Shown here piece after piece: positions 35,443 to 46,700 of a DNA stretch of 64,000 bases. The number at the start of each line of letters is the position of its first letter. Within the stretch, counting starts at the first letter, position 1. The DNA comes from Undaria pinnatifida (Eukaryota; Sar; Phaeophyceae; Laminariales; Alariaceae). A program made the position numbers and the translations under genes. The notes below the pieces were generated by a model. The model had not been told where the DNA came from and did no database searches. It saw nothing but the letters and a program-made list of their open reading frames with translations. The DNA is taken from contig JABAKD010000025.1 of the NCBI GenBank assembly GCA_012845835.1, forward strand, positions 23,669,923 through 23,733,922, in the 5' to 3' direction.

Positions 35443-36795
35443 GGGATACAAATACACTCCAGCTGTGAGATGGAATATTTCGTTGTAACCCTAACCCTAG
35501 TAAACCCTAAGCCGCGGGTGGTACTGCTCCGATCGCGCGTATCACGGATTGTGTGTCCTCATTAAGGATATAGGTCGGCTACTCCCTTTGGAAGTAAAAT
35601 AGGTGTAGCTTTTACCAGGGCCAACAGGGTGATGTTAGTCAGTCTTTGCGCGGAAACTATATAACCCATTCTTAAGGGAGACGAAATCTGACAGCTGTGA
35701 AAGGAAATGCATCAGTTATTTAACGGTGTCCTGTACGTCGTATATCCGGTGACGGGAGGGCGACGTTTTCAAGAGCGTGGGGGCATGGATTTGAACAAGG
35801 GGTAGCGAGGGGAGGGGGGGGGGGGGGGCAGGGTAACTAATTATGTGCTGGGAAAATTTAAATCCTTTAAGGGGGTAAATCTGACGGTTTTTCGAGAAAT
35901 GTCCCATTTAATTTTGTATATCCTGTAAGTTGTACAACCAGTGAGGAGAAGCCGGAGTGTTCGAGGGGAAGGTGGGTGGATGTAGCGGGGGAGGGGGGGG
36001 GGGGGGGGGGGGGGCAAAAGGTTTTAAACAGCTTCATTTCGATAATATTTAGGGGTTTTCATTACGCGTGGTGCCAGGTCTTCGTCATGGTGCCAGTGGG
36101 GGGAAAGGAGGGGGCGTTTGGGGGCGGGGCGGGGGTATTGGAGCAGCGGCATGGATGGCCCTAGGGAGATAACGAGGTGCTTTCGATGTTTGGTGAGGCG
36201 TGTGAGCAATAGGGAAAGGAGAAACAGAACAAAAAGGGGAGGGGGGGGGGAGGGATGGGGGGGAGTTTTTTGTACGAGTTTTCGCCGCAACCTATCTATG
36301 TAGGGGTTTGTCGTACGTGCGTGGTGCTAGGCCTAGGTGATCTTGCGGGTGATGAGAAAGGACGAGGTGATGGGGGGGGGCGGTGGGGGCGTTAGGGTGG
36401 GGGGGGGGTTAATAATGCTGCGTCATAGATATGGCTAGAAACACAATGCCGTGATATCAATTGGGTAGAACTTTTGTTTTTACTCTGGAAGATGTCGACA
36501 TTAGGTGGGTCGGTTAAACAAGAGGGAACGTAGAACAAAAACATGTGTGGGGGGGCGGGCGGGAATAATTTTGAACTACAGCATGGATGGCCAGAGAGAT
36601 TATTATGCTATATCTTTTGGCTGGTGGTGTTTACTACTCTGACATGTTTGTATTTCAGGTGGGGCATTTGAACAAAGAGGATTGGGAGGGGGGCGGCGGG
36701 CGGAGGACGCGACGGACACTTCCATATGTGTGCGCGGAAACTGCAAATCCTTGAAGAGGACCAATCTGACGGTGGTAGCAACAGTACGTCCGTTT
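35443..36795 (+). repeat. Long R element, unit B
   Basis: It has the same modules as the unit A copy and the longest local G run (about 22 G at 35,992-36,013). The region that reads TCGAAACCCATCTTTTCAAG in units A and C is replaced here by a telomere-like patch (35,485-35,510). Confidence 0.65.
35485..35510. repeat. Interstitial telomere-like patch
   Basis: GTAACCCTAACCCTAG followed by TAAACCCTAA: two CCCTAA units plus one CCCTAAA-type unit. Units A and C have ordinary R sequence here (TCGAAACCCATCTTTTCAAG). Confidence 0.65.
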
Positions 36796-37042
36796 ATGTC
36801 ACCTGCCTGTTATTGCATGTTACTCTAGCAGATTTGATGTTATTTCTTCATAATTTGTTTTTTTACACGATGGATCGCAGCATAGGATATATCAATCGAT
36901 AGGTTTAACTCTGCCAGTACCATTATTTTACCGTGCCGATATAGCGTGTTTTCTGTAAGAAGTATCAATATCCTGTATTCCCGCGTATTTGCACAATACG
37001 TACAGGCCATGGTATCGAACTTTGGGATTATATCATGGAGTT

Positions 37043-37162
37043 TTGAGGCGATCTGATTTGATCCGACTGATCCGATCCAAACCGATCCGATCTGGCGACC
37101 GATCTTAACCGATGGGATCCGAGCCGATCTCATCTCATTCTATCCTATCCGATCGGACAGAA
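37043..37162. repeat. GATCC/CCGAT minisatellite, unit B
   Basis: Counterpart of 22,868-22,995 with the same flank (GGACAGAACCGGCTTCTTTC) and slightly different unit order. Confidence 0.75.
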
Positions 37163-37360
37163 CCGGCTTCTTTCTCGAGTGTTACGTTTTTATGTCGTTA
37201 TCTTATCGTAATCGATCGTCGTTCTTCTGTGAAAGGCTGCCTATTACCCATCAGTAGGAGAACTGTTTTCGAGACAAAATAATCGTGGTGTGTTACGCCT
37301 GACGTGGCAAATACTCGTATGCTCAGGGCGTTCCCTAGTGCCACAGTAAGACAACTTCAT

Positions 37361-37629
37361 GACCAAGGCTACGGTAGGGGGGGTACCCCCATTTTCACTG
37401 GTGTGTTTAAGCCAGTCGCACGATTGTCTGTGTACCCCACGGATGAAATTAGTTTAGGCACCTGTTTTGGCGCAGCTTAGATCACCTTTGCATTGCGGAT
37501 TGATTTCGTCAATGTCAAACATGAACAAAACGTAAGATCGCATACTAACATAGGGGTTACTCGCGCGAGTGACCCCTAGCCACTGAAATAAATGACCCAA
37601 AAGGGGATCCCCCTACCGTAGCCTGGGTC
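37361..37629. mobile_element. TIR element, unit B-specific insertion with TSD
   Basis: The left end GACCAAGGCTACGGTAGGGG and right end CTACCGTAGCCTGGGTC are inverted copies, and TTACTCGCGCGAGTGACC lies inside at 37,558-37,575. The flanks repeat TCAT (37,357-37,360 and 37,630-37,633). Units A (23,178) and C (54,541) run across this point without the element, so the insertion followed duplication. Confidence 0.82.
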
Positions 37630-40316
37630 TCATGATAACTTAAAGGTCGACAATGCGGAAAAAGAGAGGGAGTTTTGTCACACTCGTACCCTGACCTGAT
37701 GACGATAGAGGCGCTTCGAATGTAGCGTGCGATGTGGCACCATCGAGCTGGATGGACGTCGGGGTATGGTGTAACATGCAAAAAAAATATACGGAAGAAC
37801 AATCCGTACGCGTGGTTGCCATCGTTGGAATGTTGGCCTGGCTTTAATGTGCGTACGGTATCGTGTAAAGACAATGTAGAAACGGAGCCACTCGGAGTAG
37901 TTGATTGCGTGCCAAAACCGAAGTTTCGTTTTTTAGCATGTTTTGTTACTCCTCCTAAATTGCGTGTGGAAGACGGTTTATTCACTCCCGATCCACCGGA
38001 TACCACAGCGGCGGCGAGGAAAAGAACAATATCGGGCATATGGATGTGCGATCGGTGTTCTCTTCACGTCAAAATTTTCATTTTCACCCATCTAGACCTC
38101 ACACAGGAGGCGTCTGTGCCTTCTACTACAGAGACGGGAGCTGCGGTCACAAACGTCGGCACGGAAATACGTACCAGGTATAGTATATACAGCTAGAAAG
38201 GCGATATGACCATGCAATATACTGCAGAGAAGACCCGAGCAAAAAAAGCAGTGGAAGCCAGCGCCCACCACTATTTGTAAAATATAGGGAAGCATGTAGT
38301 CTACTCATGAGAAAGCAAATAAAGCTAAAATGAAGGAGAACAATACGAAAGGCGAACGTGCCTGTGGATACAACGCGGGAACCTAGATGACACCAGAAAA
38401 TATATATGGAACGCACTAACAGCCACCTCCCAACTATCAACAAGGCAGGTGGCGAAGCTATACAACTAACGACGGAGACGGCGACCGAAGTGGATACTGG
38501 AAGACCTGTCGATAGCAGGAGTAGGAGCATTACCGCATGGTCTACAACCCTGAGCAGTGTTTCCGAAAATTGCAGTGTCAATATCACCATCGCCTGATAC
38601 GTACTCAATACAGAAACAAAGCTAAATTATAATCCAACAGAGCCAGACCACCGGATGAAAGCGGGAGACATCACCGTGACGGCGTCGGCGCAACCCCGAA
38701 GAAGGGTTCCTATTAATAATGCAAATACTAAACGGTTAGGAGAATTGCTGCTTGGTCGTCCCTGTACTCACATTACTGCCGACCGTGGTTTGTATACCGC
38801 CATGATCTCCTCCATAGCCCCCAAGGGTAGGAGGGACAGATAGTGCAACACCGTCACCCCTCTGACATTTTGAACTTTGCATCTATACCCTTTTCGTCCA
38901 ACTGCACACCCTGCTGCATATAAACAATTCCTACAATAACGTATGCTTAAAATGAATTGTCGCGTATTGGTTGCGGCGAATGATGTTCCGTGGCTATGCA
39001 ACCTGTGCAGAGTATGTCTGCTTGACGAGAGAACTTTGCGCACCTAATACAGTACACACCATTATACAGTACACACCATTCGACGCCCTGTTGTTGTGCC
39101 TCGGTGAAAGAGTGTAATTCACCTCGTCGACATTGTAACTGTTGCAAGGTATAAATACCGGGATATTAACCGGTCCCGGGTACCAGCTAATGTCACCACT
39201 GACACCCACTATACCCGCCAGGCATGCGAGATACAAGGTCAATTTCAATGGGCACGAATCCTAGCCGGCACCCGTTAGGGCCGGGCAACCGGCATAGTCC
39301 TGTCCTAACTGCGTTTTGTTCCCCTGATGTGTCATTATGGTGTATCGTGCACACGATATGACTCCACAATATACCTCCAGCGGATACGCGGAAGGTATTC
39401 AGTGTATATACATGGAAGTTATACCGAAACGTCTCCTTGCCAAAATATTAGTACTCTTACACGAGCGATCATCTCGACACCTTACGAAGTTGCTCTTATA
39501 CTTCGTAATGTGCTGTTAAACCGAGGACAAATACGACCAATAGAAGCATGGTCAACGCTCACTTGTCAAACACTCGGCAGATAAACATTTTTTAGTCCGC
39601 ATTCCACGTCATATAAACCGTTAGTCTCATGCAATTGACCGTGCCGAAGTTCAAGTTCCGCGCCCACGCTACGAGGTAAGTAAGCACGCTACGAGATGCT
39701 AGTTACGAAGCGTTTCACTTGATATGTAGATCTGGGTTGTGGCATCACGTAATATCCGTCGATGAAATTGCAATGGCGGCCTTGCGTCGGTAATGCACAT
39801 ACGACTATCGCTCGTTGATGACGTGTGTGACATTCAAGACATGGGAACGTATTATAATGTAATGAAAAGAGGTAAAGATACCGTATTTTTGATACAACTC
39901 TGGACCCAACAAATTTGATTGCTTGGGTACGATTATGTATAATGTGTTATTCGTGGGTCGATATTCAGAAAAACAAATTAGGGACGTCATTTGTGAGTTC
40001 GTCGAATTTGGGGTAGATATTCATCTTTGCAAGCTGCGTTGTTAGTTTTTGTAATATACTATGTGGGTGAGTTTTTCCACTTAATGGGAGGAATCCTATT
40101 GCAATATATGACTAACAAAGAAGCTGTATGCAACAGGTATACCGCGTGGGCGGGAAGACCTCCGGGGTAACCGTTTCATAAACGTGGTCCTCCATACTTT
40201 ACACTAACTTCTGAACACGTACTGAAATTTTGTCCACGCACCGATACTTCGGATAATGCTCACAATATATCATCCCGAAGAACATTCTCTACCGTTGCAC
40301 AGCTTAATTTCGAGCG

Positions 40317-40529
40317 TCAGAACGAAGCAACATTTTTTCGTCCTTGACGCATTCCCCCCAATAAAAAAGGCCCCTTTGCGAAATACCTTAGCTTACCGTC
40401 CAACTCACTCCTCTCTGCCCTTCTCCAAGCTATCTCCTGGGATGCCCTGCACTCCACAAACCATTTTCCTACACTCCACCACCATGCGCACGCATTGTCT
40501 CTGCTGGCGATCATGTACGCTGCCATCAT
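40317..40529 (-). CDS. Possible small conserved frame, unit B
   Basis: A 70-codon frame in unit B with a 71-codon counterpart in unit C, starting in both at ATG, with runs MIASRDNACAWWWSVGKWF and VECRASQEIAW. About six residues differ. The family is not recognised. The whole surrounding segment is about equally conserved and most changes alter residues, so selection on the protein is not shown. A GTAAGC donor-like site follows the codons for ELD within the frame. Confidence 0.2.
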   Translation of the reverse strand: MMAAYMIASRDNACAWWWSVGKWFVECRASQEIAWRRAERSELDGKLRYFAKGPFLLGGMRQGRKNVASF

Positions 40530-40590
40530 CGTCCATCCCTCAGCCAGGAAGCGCCTTCAAACGAGAGCGAATTACAGTTATTCGTTCCAT

Positions 40591-40846
40591 GACCCGGCCT
40601 ACGGTATGGGGGTGGGTCCCATTATAAGGCACCTTGTTTTCCTTCAGTGTGGCTTGGAGTCACTCGCGCGAGTAACCACCGGTCCTTTGCGCTCTGAACG
40701 AGCTGGTCGTGATGTTTTGAGATCGTGATATCAACCCGCAATGGTATGATCAGCTACGCTGCCCGATACAAATCGTCCAAAAGTATTTTCGTCTGTGGGC
40801 CAAACCCGCTTAAAACAACCGGGGCATATCCCCACTGACGTAGCCT
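40591..40846. mobile_element. TIR element, unit B (shared with C)
   Basis: It opens GACCCGGCCTACGGTATGGG, has GTCACTCGCGCGAGTAACC inside and closes ATCCCCACTGACGTAGCC. The unit C counterpart is at 58,556-58,810, and unit A lacks the whole surrounding segment. Confidence 0.6.
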
Positions 40847-41442
40847 TTTTTGTCCAATGCGTCGTTGCTGGGTAGTTGTGGACACCATGATGTCTCGCCG
40901 CGCTTTGGTACTTAGTGTGTATTTTATGAAACATTTAGCAGATTCGTTGTGCTGTGCTGCCAAATCAGCACTGACTGGTACGCGCATGGCGTTTGACGTG
41001 TATTGTGGTGTTCGGGGGATGGCGATATGGTGAGAGACGTACGTGCAAATATGATAAATACATAAACTAAACTCTGTGTTCTGCGTCCATGTAGCTACGG
41101 AAGTTGAACCTGAATTGTGCCTACGCCCTTTGCTACAAAAAATAAACCTCTTCGGTATGATAGATTTCCAAACACCAGAAACATGGTAGAGGTTATGCGA
41201 TCAGCCAGCTATGGTAACAAATATATACTATGTATGTCCGTCTAAACGCGTGAAACTCCCAGAACATGCACTCGACTTGGGGGATGCTCGATGGAAAACA
41301 TGGTACAACAGTAGCTGAAATTTCGCGAAAGGTTTCCTCTTGGGTTTAATGTTGAGTAGGTCCCTGCTTTTTTTGGCACAAGGTGGAGCGCAGCAAGGGT
41401 TAAGTAACAGAACGACCCAATCGATTGGACGAGTTGTTGTTC

Positions 41443-41558
41443 AGAACAGAAATGCATTTGATACGTCGTTTACTTGTTGCGTCCCCGACTGTGTGCTCAA
41501 GAATGCAGTTTTTTACTCTATTCCTCGAGATAAGGATGTTGTAAACAAAACATTGTAG
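41443..41558 (+). pseudogene. THAP-domain-like remnant, unit B
   Basis: The plus-strand frame contains CCVPDCVLKNAVFYSIPRDK, which resembles the start of a THAP zinc finger (C-x-V-P-x-C followed by a F-x-x-[FI]-P-[KR]-D motif). The frame stops ten residues later and the downstream H and C ligands are not seen. Units A (24,295-24,360) and C (59,436-59,500) keep CCVPDC or CCVFDC but lose the IPRDK part by small indels. THAP domains occur in P-element-type transposases, so a transposase relic is possible. Confidence 0.3.
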
Positions 41559-42096
41559 AGCTATACCTGTCAAAGTGTTCCCGAAAAAATGGCAATGAAT
41601 GGTCCATCTCGGCCACCTACATAAACATGGCTGAGGTTTGGTGCTGGTAGCCGAAGTAGCACAGCAATGGTCAACGGTCGTGGATCTCCTTCTTCGAACA
41701 CTAGGGACATACGTTGCTGGTCGCGATACACGTCGACCATCGCTTCGCGTCTTTTAATATTGGGCGATATACGTGTTTTGAGAGTTTCCGCCGGAAGGAT
41801 ATATTCGCTACTGGCGCGAATACCTACGAGTTGACGTGTGTTCTTCAGATACATACTTTAAGCAAACTTGGAACCCACGTAATAATGCACAGTCAATGCG
41901 TGTGTGGACTTGCGTGACTCATTTCTAGTGAAAGATCAAAGTTTGTGGCCTATTCTTTCACACAATCGAACAGCATTACACAACCGACACGGAAAACCGG
42001 ATACCTCACGCCGCAAACGTCTCAAACCTACAGGATGATATGTTGATTGTTTGCGAGATGGTCTGGCTTAGGGCCAGTCAGGACAGTTGAATGGAT

Positions 42097-42366
42097 TTGC
42101 GCAGCGCAGGTTTGTGGTTTTTGACCTGAAATGATGACACGTGATGCGCAGCGCATGTGTCGAGGCGTTCAAGCTGGAACCCCCAAACAAAAAGTCGATG
42201 AGGTAAAATTATGACCGTTTGAGTGAAACGCCCGCCTAGAAATTGACCGAAATGTACGTTATTAAAGACGTTTTGGGGGGGGGTTCCGCTTGAAGGCTTA
42301 GACAAAATGCGCTTCGAATCACGTCAAAATTTCAGGTCAAAAATCGCAAAACTGCGCTGCGCAAAA
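42097..42366. mobile_element. Foldback MITE with ~88-bp inverted ends, unit B only
   Basis: The left arm starts TTGCGCAGCGCAGG and passes through TTTTTGACCTGAAAT and GCGTTCAAGCTGGAACCCCC. The right arm is its inverse: GGGGGTTCCGCTTGAAGGC, ATTTCAGGTCAAAAA, CTGCGCTGCGCAA. The arms leave a loop of about 90 bp. No counterpart exists in unit A, and the region is deleted in unit C. No other copy was noticed in the window and the target duplication is unclear. Confidence 0.7.
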
Positions 42367-42810
42367 CATATTTTGGATCTCGCATCGTAGTACCTTGAAA
42401 TTGGATTGGGATCTTCTGCGCGCCATATCTCTTTACAGAGAAGGAATTAAACGATGAGACGGGTATCGATCGTTCCCGATGCCTCAAAGAACACTCACAC
42501 CCAGTTTCAGCGGCATAGTTTATACACAGTACAACGTTTTCGGGCTTTCGTATACCGATACACCTTCGGGAGTGACGGGATATATTTGATTTGAAATTTC
42601 TTGACGATAAAACTCGGATTGAAGGAATTCCAGCACTAACAAACGCGGTACAGACCCAGACGCACAGCTGCATAATCTAGCGTCGAAATACCTGTAAACG
42701 ATTGAGAAAACGCCTATTAAGTGAAAATGAGTTTTAAGGCTGGTCCAGCTCGTAGTTAAATTATTTGGACGCGTGGTACTTAGACATTCATGCCTAATTG
42801 CAGGTCACGC

Positions 42811-43799
42811 GCCGGTCCCGATACCACTCCTCGTCGATGCAGGCTTGAGGACCTGGGTTGACGTCGAAGAAACGAGGTACGGCAAGCGCGACGCCGATGA
42901 CCGCGGAGGTGACGTGAACTGCTGCATGGTCGAAAGAACTCGGGCCTACCCCAGTGCAGTCACTCGAGACCACGGCTACGGTTGGGGGGTCACACTATAT
43001 TTTTTTTGCCGTGCGGTTCTGGGTCACTCGCGCGAGTGACCTTTCTGATACTTTGCCACCTTCGGCTCTCGGGCTGTTCAAGGTTGGTGATATCAAATAC
43101 GGAAAGGATTTCGTAAGCTACGCTGCGCCAATACAAAAAGAAGTCCTTTATTACTTTCGTCCCCGCAAGTTACAGAGTGACTAGTGAGAGTGGTCAAAAC
43201 ACGGTTAAGAAAATAGGGACCTCCCTCTACCCTTAATTTGCTGGCAGCAAATTCTCGCCGATCGTGCGAACTAGACGGATTATGCATCACCTGCTCTTTC
43301 GAGGCGCCCCAATACCTGGTCAATATGCCCTTTGAACTCCAAAAGGCGGATGGGATTCCTCGGACGCTGGACGTGTACGACACATGTGAGGCCCATCCAA
43401 TGGTAAAGGCAGATCAGATTCAAAACGTTTCCTCAGCTCCTAACGCGAGGATCTGGGGCCATTTTTCCACCTAGAACATGGCTTCCACGACGTTCGTTCA
43501 CGCAATCCCACCATATTTCCTGCGCCATTTCTACCAACAGATGGTCGCGCTCTTGAGGAGCCAAACCCCAACCCTCTAGCCCTGTGGAAGCGTTCGGCCC
43601 AGGACGTGGTAGCCCTACCGTGCGTTGACTGCATACTACTTCGAAGTACCTCTCACGACGGAAACCACCACAGAAGAGCTACTTCTAGCGGCAAGAGTCT
43701 TGGATGCGAGTCGTTCCACCTCAACACGTCGATGAAACCAAGAGGATGGGATTTTGCCTCGAAGTCGACGGTGACGAACGGCTGAGCATCACTGCCGAA
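42811..43799 (+). pseudogene. Broken discoidin-like gene exon, unit B
   Basis: Unit B copy of the plus-strand broken module. Piece 1 (42,811-42,965) contains RTWVDVEETRYGKRDADDRG. The TIR element lies at 42,966-43,235. Piece 2 (43,243-43,430) contains LCITCSFEAPQYLVNMPFEL and RTLDVYDTCEAHPMVK. The second block lies at about 43,440-43,680. Piece 3 (43,684-43,799) contains SSGKSLGCESFHLNT, the frameshift after LNT, then DETKRMGFCLEVDGDERLSI, ending at a GAA|GTACGT donor-like site. Differences from the unit A and C copies change residues freely, as expected for a pseudogene. Confidence 0.7.
42966..43235. mobile_element. TIR element inside the unit B pseudogene
   Basis: It begins GACCACGGCTACGGTTGGGG, contains TCACTCGCGCGAGTGACC at 43,022-43,040, and ends GACCTCCCTCTACCCTTAAT. 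It occupies the same position in the module as the unit A and C copies. Confidence 0.65.
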
Positions 43800-46700
43800 G
43801 TACGTTGCGGAAGCTTTACATATGTGTTTCTTGAGAGTGTAAAAGCCTTGACTAGAAGTGTTCTCCCATTCACGAAAACAACCTTCTGCTGTTAAAATAC
43901 TTTCGATCGAGATACGGGGACAATGATGTCAGACAACGCTTAGCTCTAGTCCACTCGATATTAAGAAAGTGTTTTGAGAACAAGTGCGTGGCGGGTAGTA
44001 GTAGAATACCTTCAACATGACATTTTAATGGGACGGCACCATGACCACGTAGACTATACAATACGCTCCTCTTTGGTAATCGAATATTCCCATAATTCTC
44101 GACATTATCCTAGTGGGAATGAGCCGTGCATTAGCTACGTGTAAGCCATAAATACAACAAGACATTCACACGTCGAAACTAACTGTTTTTATACATTCGA
44201 AAGGTGCTTGGCTGGGACTTCGACGAAATATATCTCGTGTATGATTGTCACATCGGAGGTTCGACGAAAACACTTGTTGCGTCCTGCACGTAGCACGGCG
44301 TCTTCACACCATTGAATACCCGAATCAATCGACAGTGCAGAAGGGCCCCCGAGGCAAGTGGATCGTGCACAGCTTCGGCACAATACAGAGTCGGCTAAAA
44401 CACTATCAAGAACCAACGAGACGTTCCTCGTTTTACCTGCAGCCTACATTCTTCTGATATATCGTGGTAAGCCAATGCTGCAGCTGCTAAGCCGTGCCGG
44501 GTCAGCGATGTCGAAAAAAATAAAACTTGCTGGTCTCAACCTGGGCAGCTTCAAAGGCCGCCGTCTCAGCTGTGCCCATATTCAACTTCGTATGCTCAAT
44601 CTCTAAGTAATCACAAGCATCGTCCAACCACGGCCTAAACGGTACCGCCCTCGTCCAACAACAGAGGACAAATCGCGATCAAACGCAGCATGAGATGTTT
44701 GTACGAGTTCGCTATATCACCCGGAGTTGAACGCGTGAACTGAATGCACGCACAGACACACTCTGATCACAGGAGGGAACGGTAAGACACTGCACCGCTA
44801 GTGTAGCCGTAAGACCCACACACATAGAAAAATGACAAACTTTCCGGCAGAGTCACACGGTCTGCATATACACCCGATTGAACCGTACCGTTTCAACACG
44901 GTCTCCCCTCGGCTGATTATACGATTGGTAAAATTATATCACGCACGCGGGCTGTATCGTATATGCATCAGCACTTGGTTTTGGTAGGAAGGCCACCGAC
45001 CTCGAGCACAATCGAGCCCTATCATTAACCGTTCTCTATCCAATAGAGGAGATAAATATTCGTACCCCAGAAGCTGTAACCGCTGTGGCACGGCAACCAT
45101 GTTCATAAAAAGGTTGTTGCAAGTGTTCGCTTGCCCAAATAGTTCATAGAGGGCCGAATGGTTGGCTTGGCGCGGCAGAAATCGTCCTCTCGACGTTGTT
45201 GGTGTTTCGATACTGCAGGATGAGTGGTGGATTTTTTCGCGTACAGTGCACACACCTCGAAAGACTGACAATGTTTATGCGTTTGAAGCTTAGCCGTAGG
45301 GAACAGACACAGAAAAAATATCAAGCAAACGTAGGGGTGATACACTATATCATCGGTGTGGTGTCGCTTTCGTAGCTAATGGACATCGTGCGAACCAGGG
45401 TTTATGGGCGGCTGATCGCTAGACTCAAGCGATTGGGACGACGGGACAAATATTTTGATCGAAATGCGTCCTTGTGTCGTATCATTCGCTGGGAGAGTGG
45501 TAAGGACGATAATCGGGTACACGCGAAAGTAAAATAGGTCGACATTCAATTTAAGCAGGAAATGCCCCTCAAACACGGTAGCAACGTTCCTTCGTGCAGT
45601 TGGTTCGTTTCTGGGGATCCACCTGCGACCAGTAGTTGCAGTGTTGTTTCTCCTGTTCCTGACGCTCGGTAGTCGTCCAACATCATTTAACCCGTCATGA
45701 GCGGTGCACTCATGAAGCGTTTGCTTCAAGTACTTTTATCCCCCACCCCCCCGCGTCACATTGTTTATGTGAGAGGTTCATGGTAAAGAAACGCCGCCTG
45801 CACGCGTCGTGGCCTGCACACCGTGGAGCTGGAGCACACCCGTGTACACCGTCTGTTGTAGCGTTGTGGAATGCCATATTATGTGTGTTGTGCGTCGATC
45901 ATTTCATGTCTGCTGTGGAATGGGGTAAGCGTCGATAGTTGAGAATCTAGCCGACAGAGGCAAAACGCCAACATCATCTGTGGGCGTCTTTTAGACCTAG
46001 ATGACACTTGTTCGTGTGTTGTGTGATCTATACCTGGTGTTGTATGAATCGGTTGGCGACTGAAACGTTAGAGTCTCTAACTATTGTCCAGATCTATTAC
46101 GCACCTGTACATGTTGTTTTGTCTGGCTTCACGCCGATGCGCGCATTATGCATTTTTCACGGAGCATTGCCGTTTCTAACACGAGCACGGTAATTTGAAC
46201 GAGGAATCGTCGATACCTCGTCAATTCGTCAAGGGACGATGTGCGCAAAATTCTGGAACACAGCTGTCAGATATGCCTCCTTCAAAACGGTGTCCGGTAC
46301 TACCGGACACGAGCTCTGGGGATTAGGTGTCGTTGAACCGTCCACATGTCGTATGTCGTTTGATGGGTTTAGTTTGTATATATAGATCGAGCAGCTTTGG
46401 TGCGCATCGATGTACTTTGGTATGATTCCCTTCTATGACCGTGGCGGTGCGTACAACTTAAGACAACGGAATCTAATGCAATATGTTATAATCGTTGCCG
46501 TCGCTATACCGGCGTAACACAAACGTTGCGATATATATGGCAGATTATTTTTTGTGGTGTCGACTAGCCTGTGGACCAGGCCGACAGGCGTTCTTGATGA
46601 ACGCACGCGGGACGTCCTGTCCCCTTTTTTCCGTCTTTTGGGATCGCTGGAAAACACAGCACCATCACGACGGATATTAGCGTAATAGGATTCTAAACGA

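Larger units (their letters stand above)
38605..41312. other. 2.7-kb segment present in units B and C, absent from A
   Basis: Unit A joins ACGTACTCAA directly to TTTCGCGCGAAAGG (about 24,150), while unit B has 2.7 kb between ACGTACTCAATAC and GAAATTTCGCGAAAGG. The segment includes a TIR element (40,591-40,846), short frames without support, and sequence matching 55,435-59,275 of unit C apart from that unit's R insertion. The shared AAT bases at the join point to a deletion in unit A. Confidence 0.65.

Noticed and set aside
35992-36013. Long G runs as sequencing artefacts
   Set aside because: They recur at the same R positions in independent units on both strands, so they are real, although exact lengths are uncertain.
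37732-38196. 154-codon frame, plus strand, unit B
   Set aside because: Unit C has a 5-base loss that shifts the frame and unit A stops early.
38655-38843. 62-codon ATG frame in unit B with a 60-codon match in unit C (55,472-55,654)
   Set aside because: The 6-base difference keeps frame, but about a fifth of the residues differ and most base changes alter residues, which is what neutral drift gives.
38994-39248. Signal-peptide-like frame beginning KLTLYLACLAGIVGVSG, minus strand
   Set aside because: The first codon is TTG, not ATG, and the matching codon is followed by a stop in unit C (56,040), so no start is supported.
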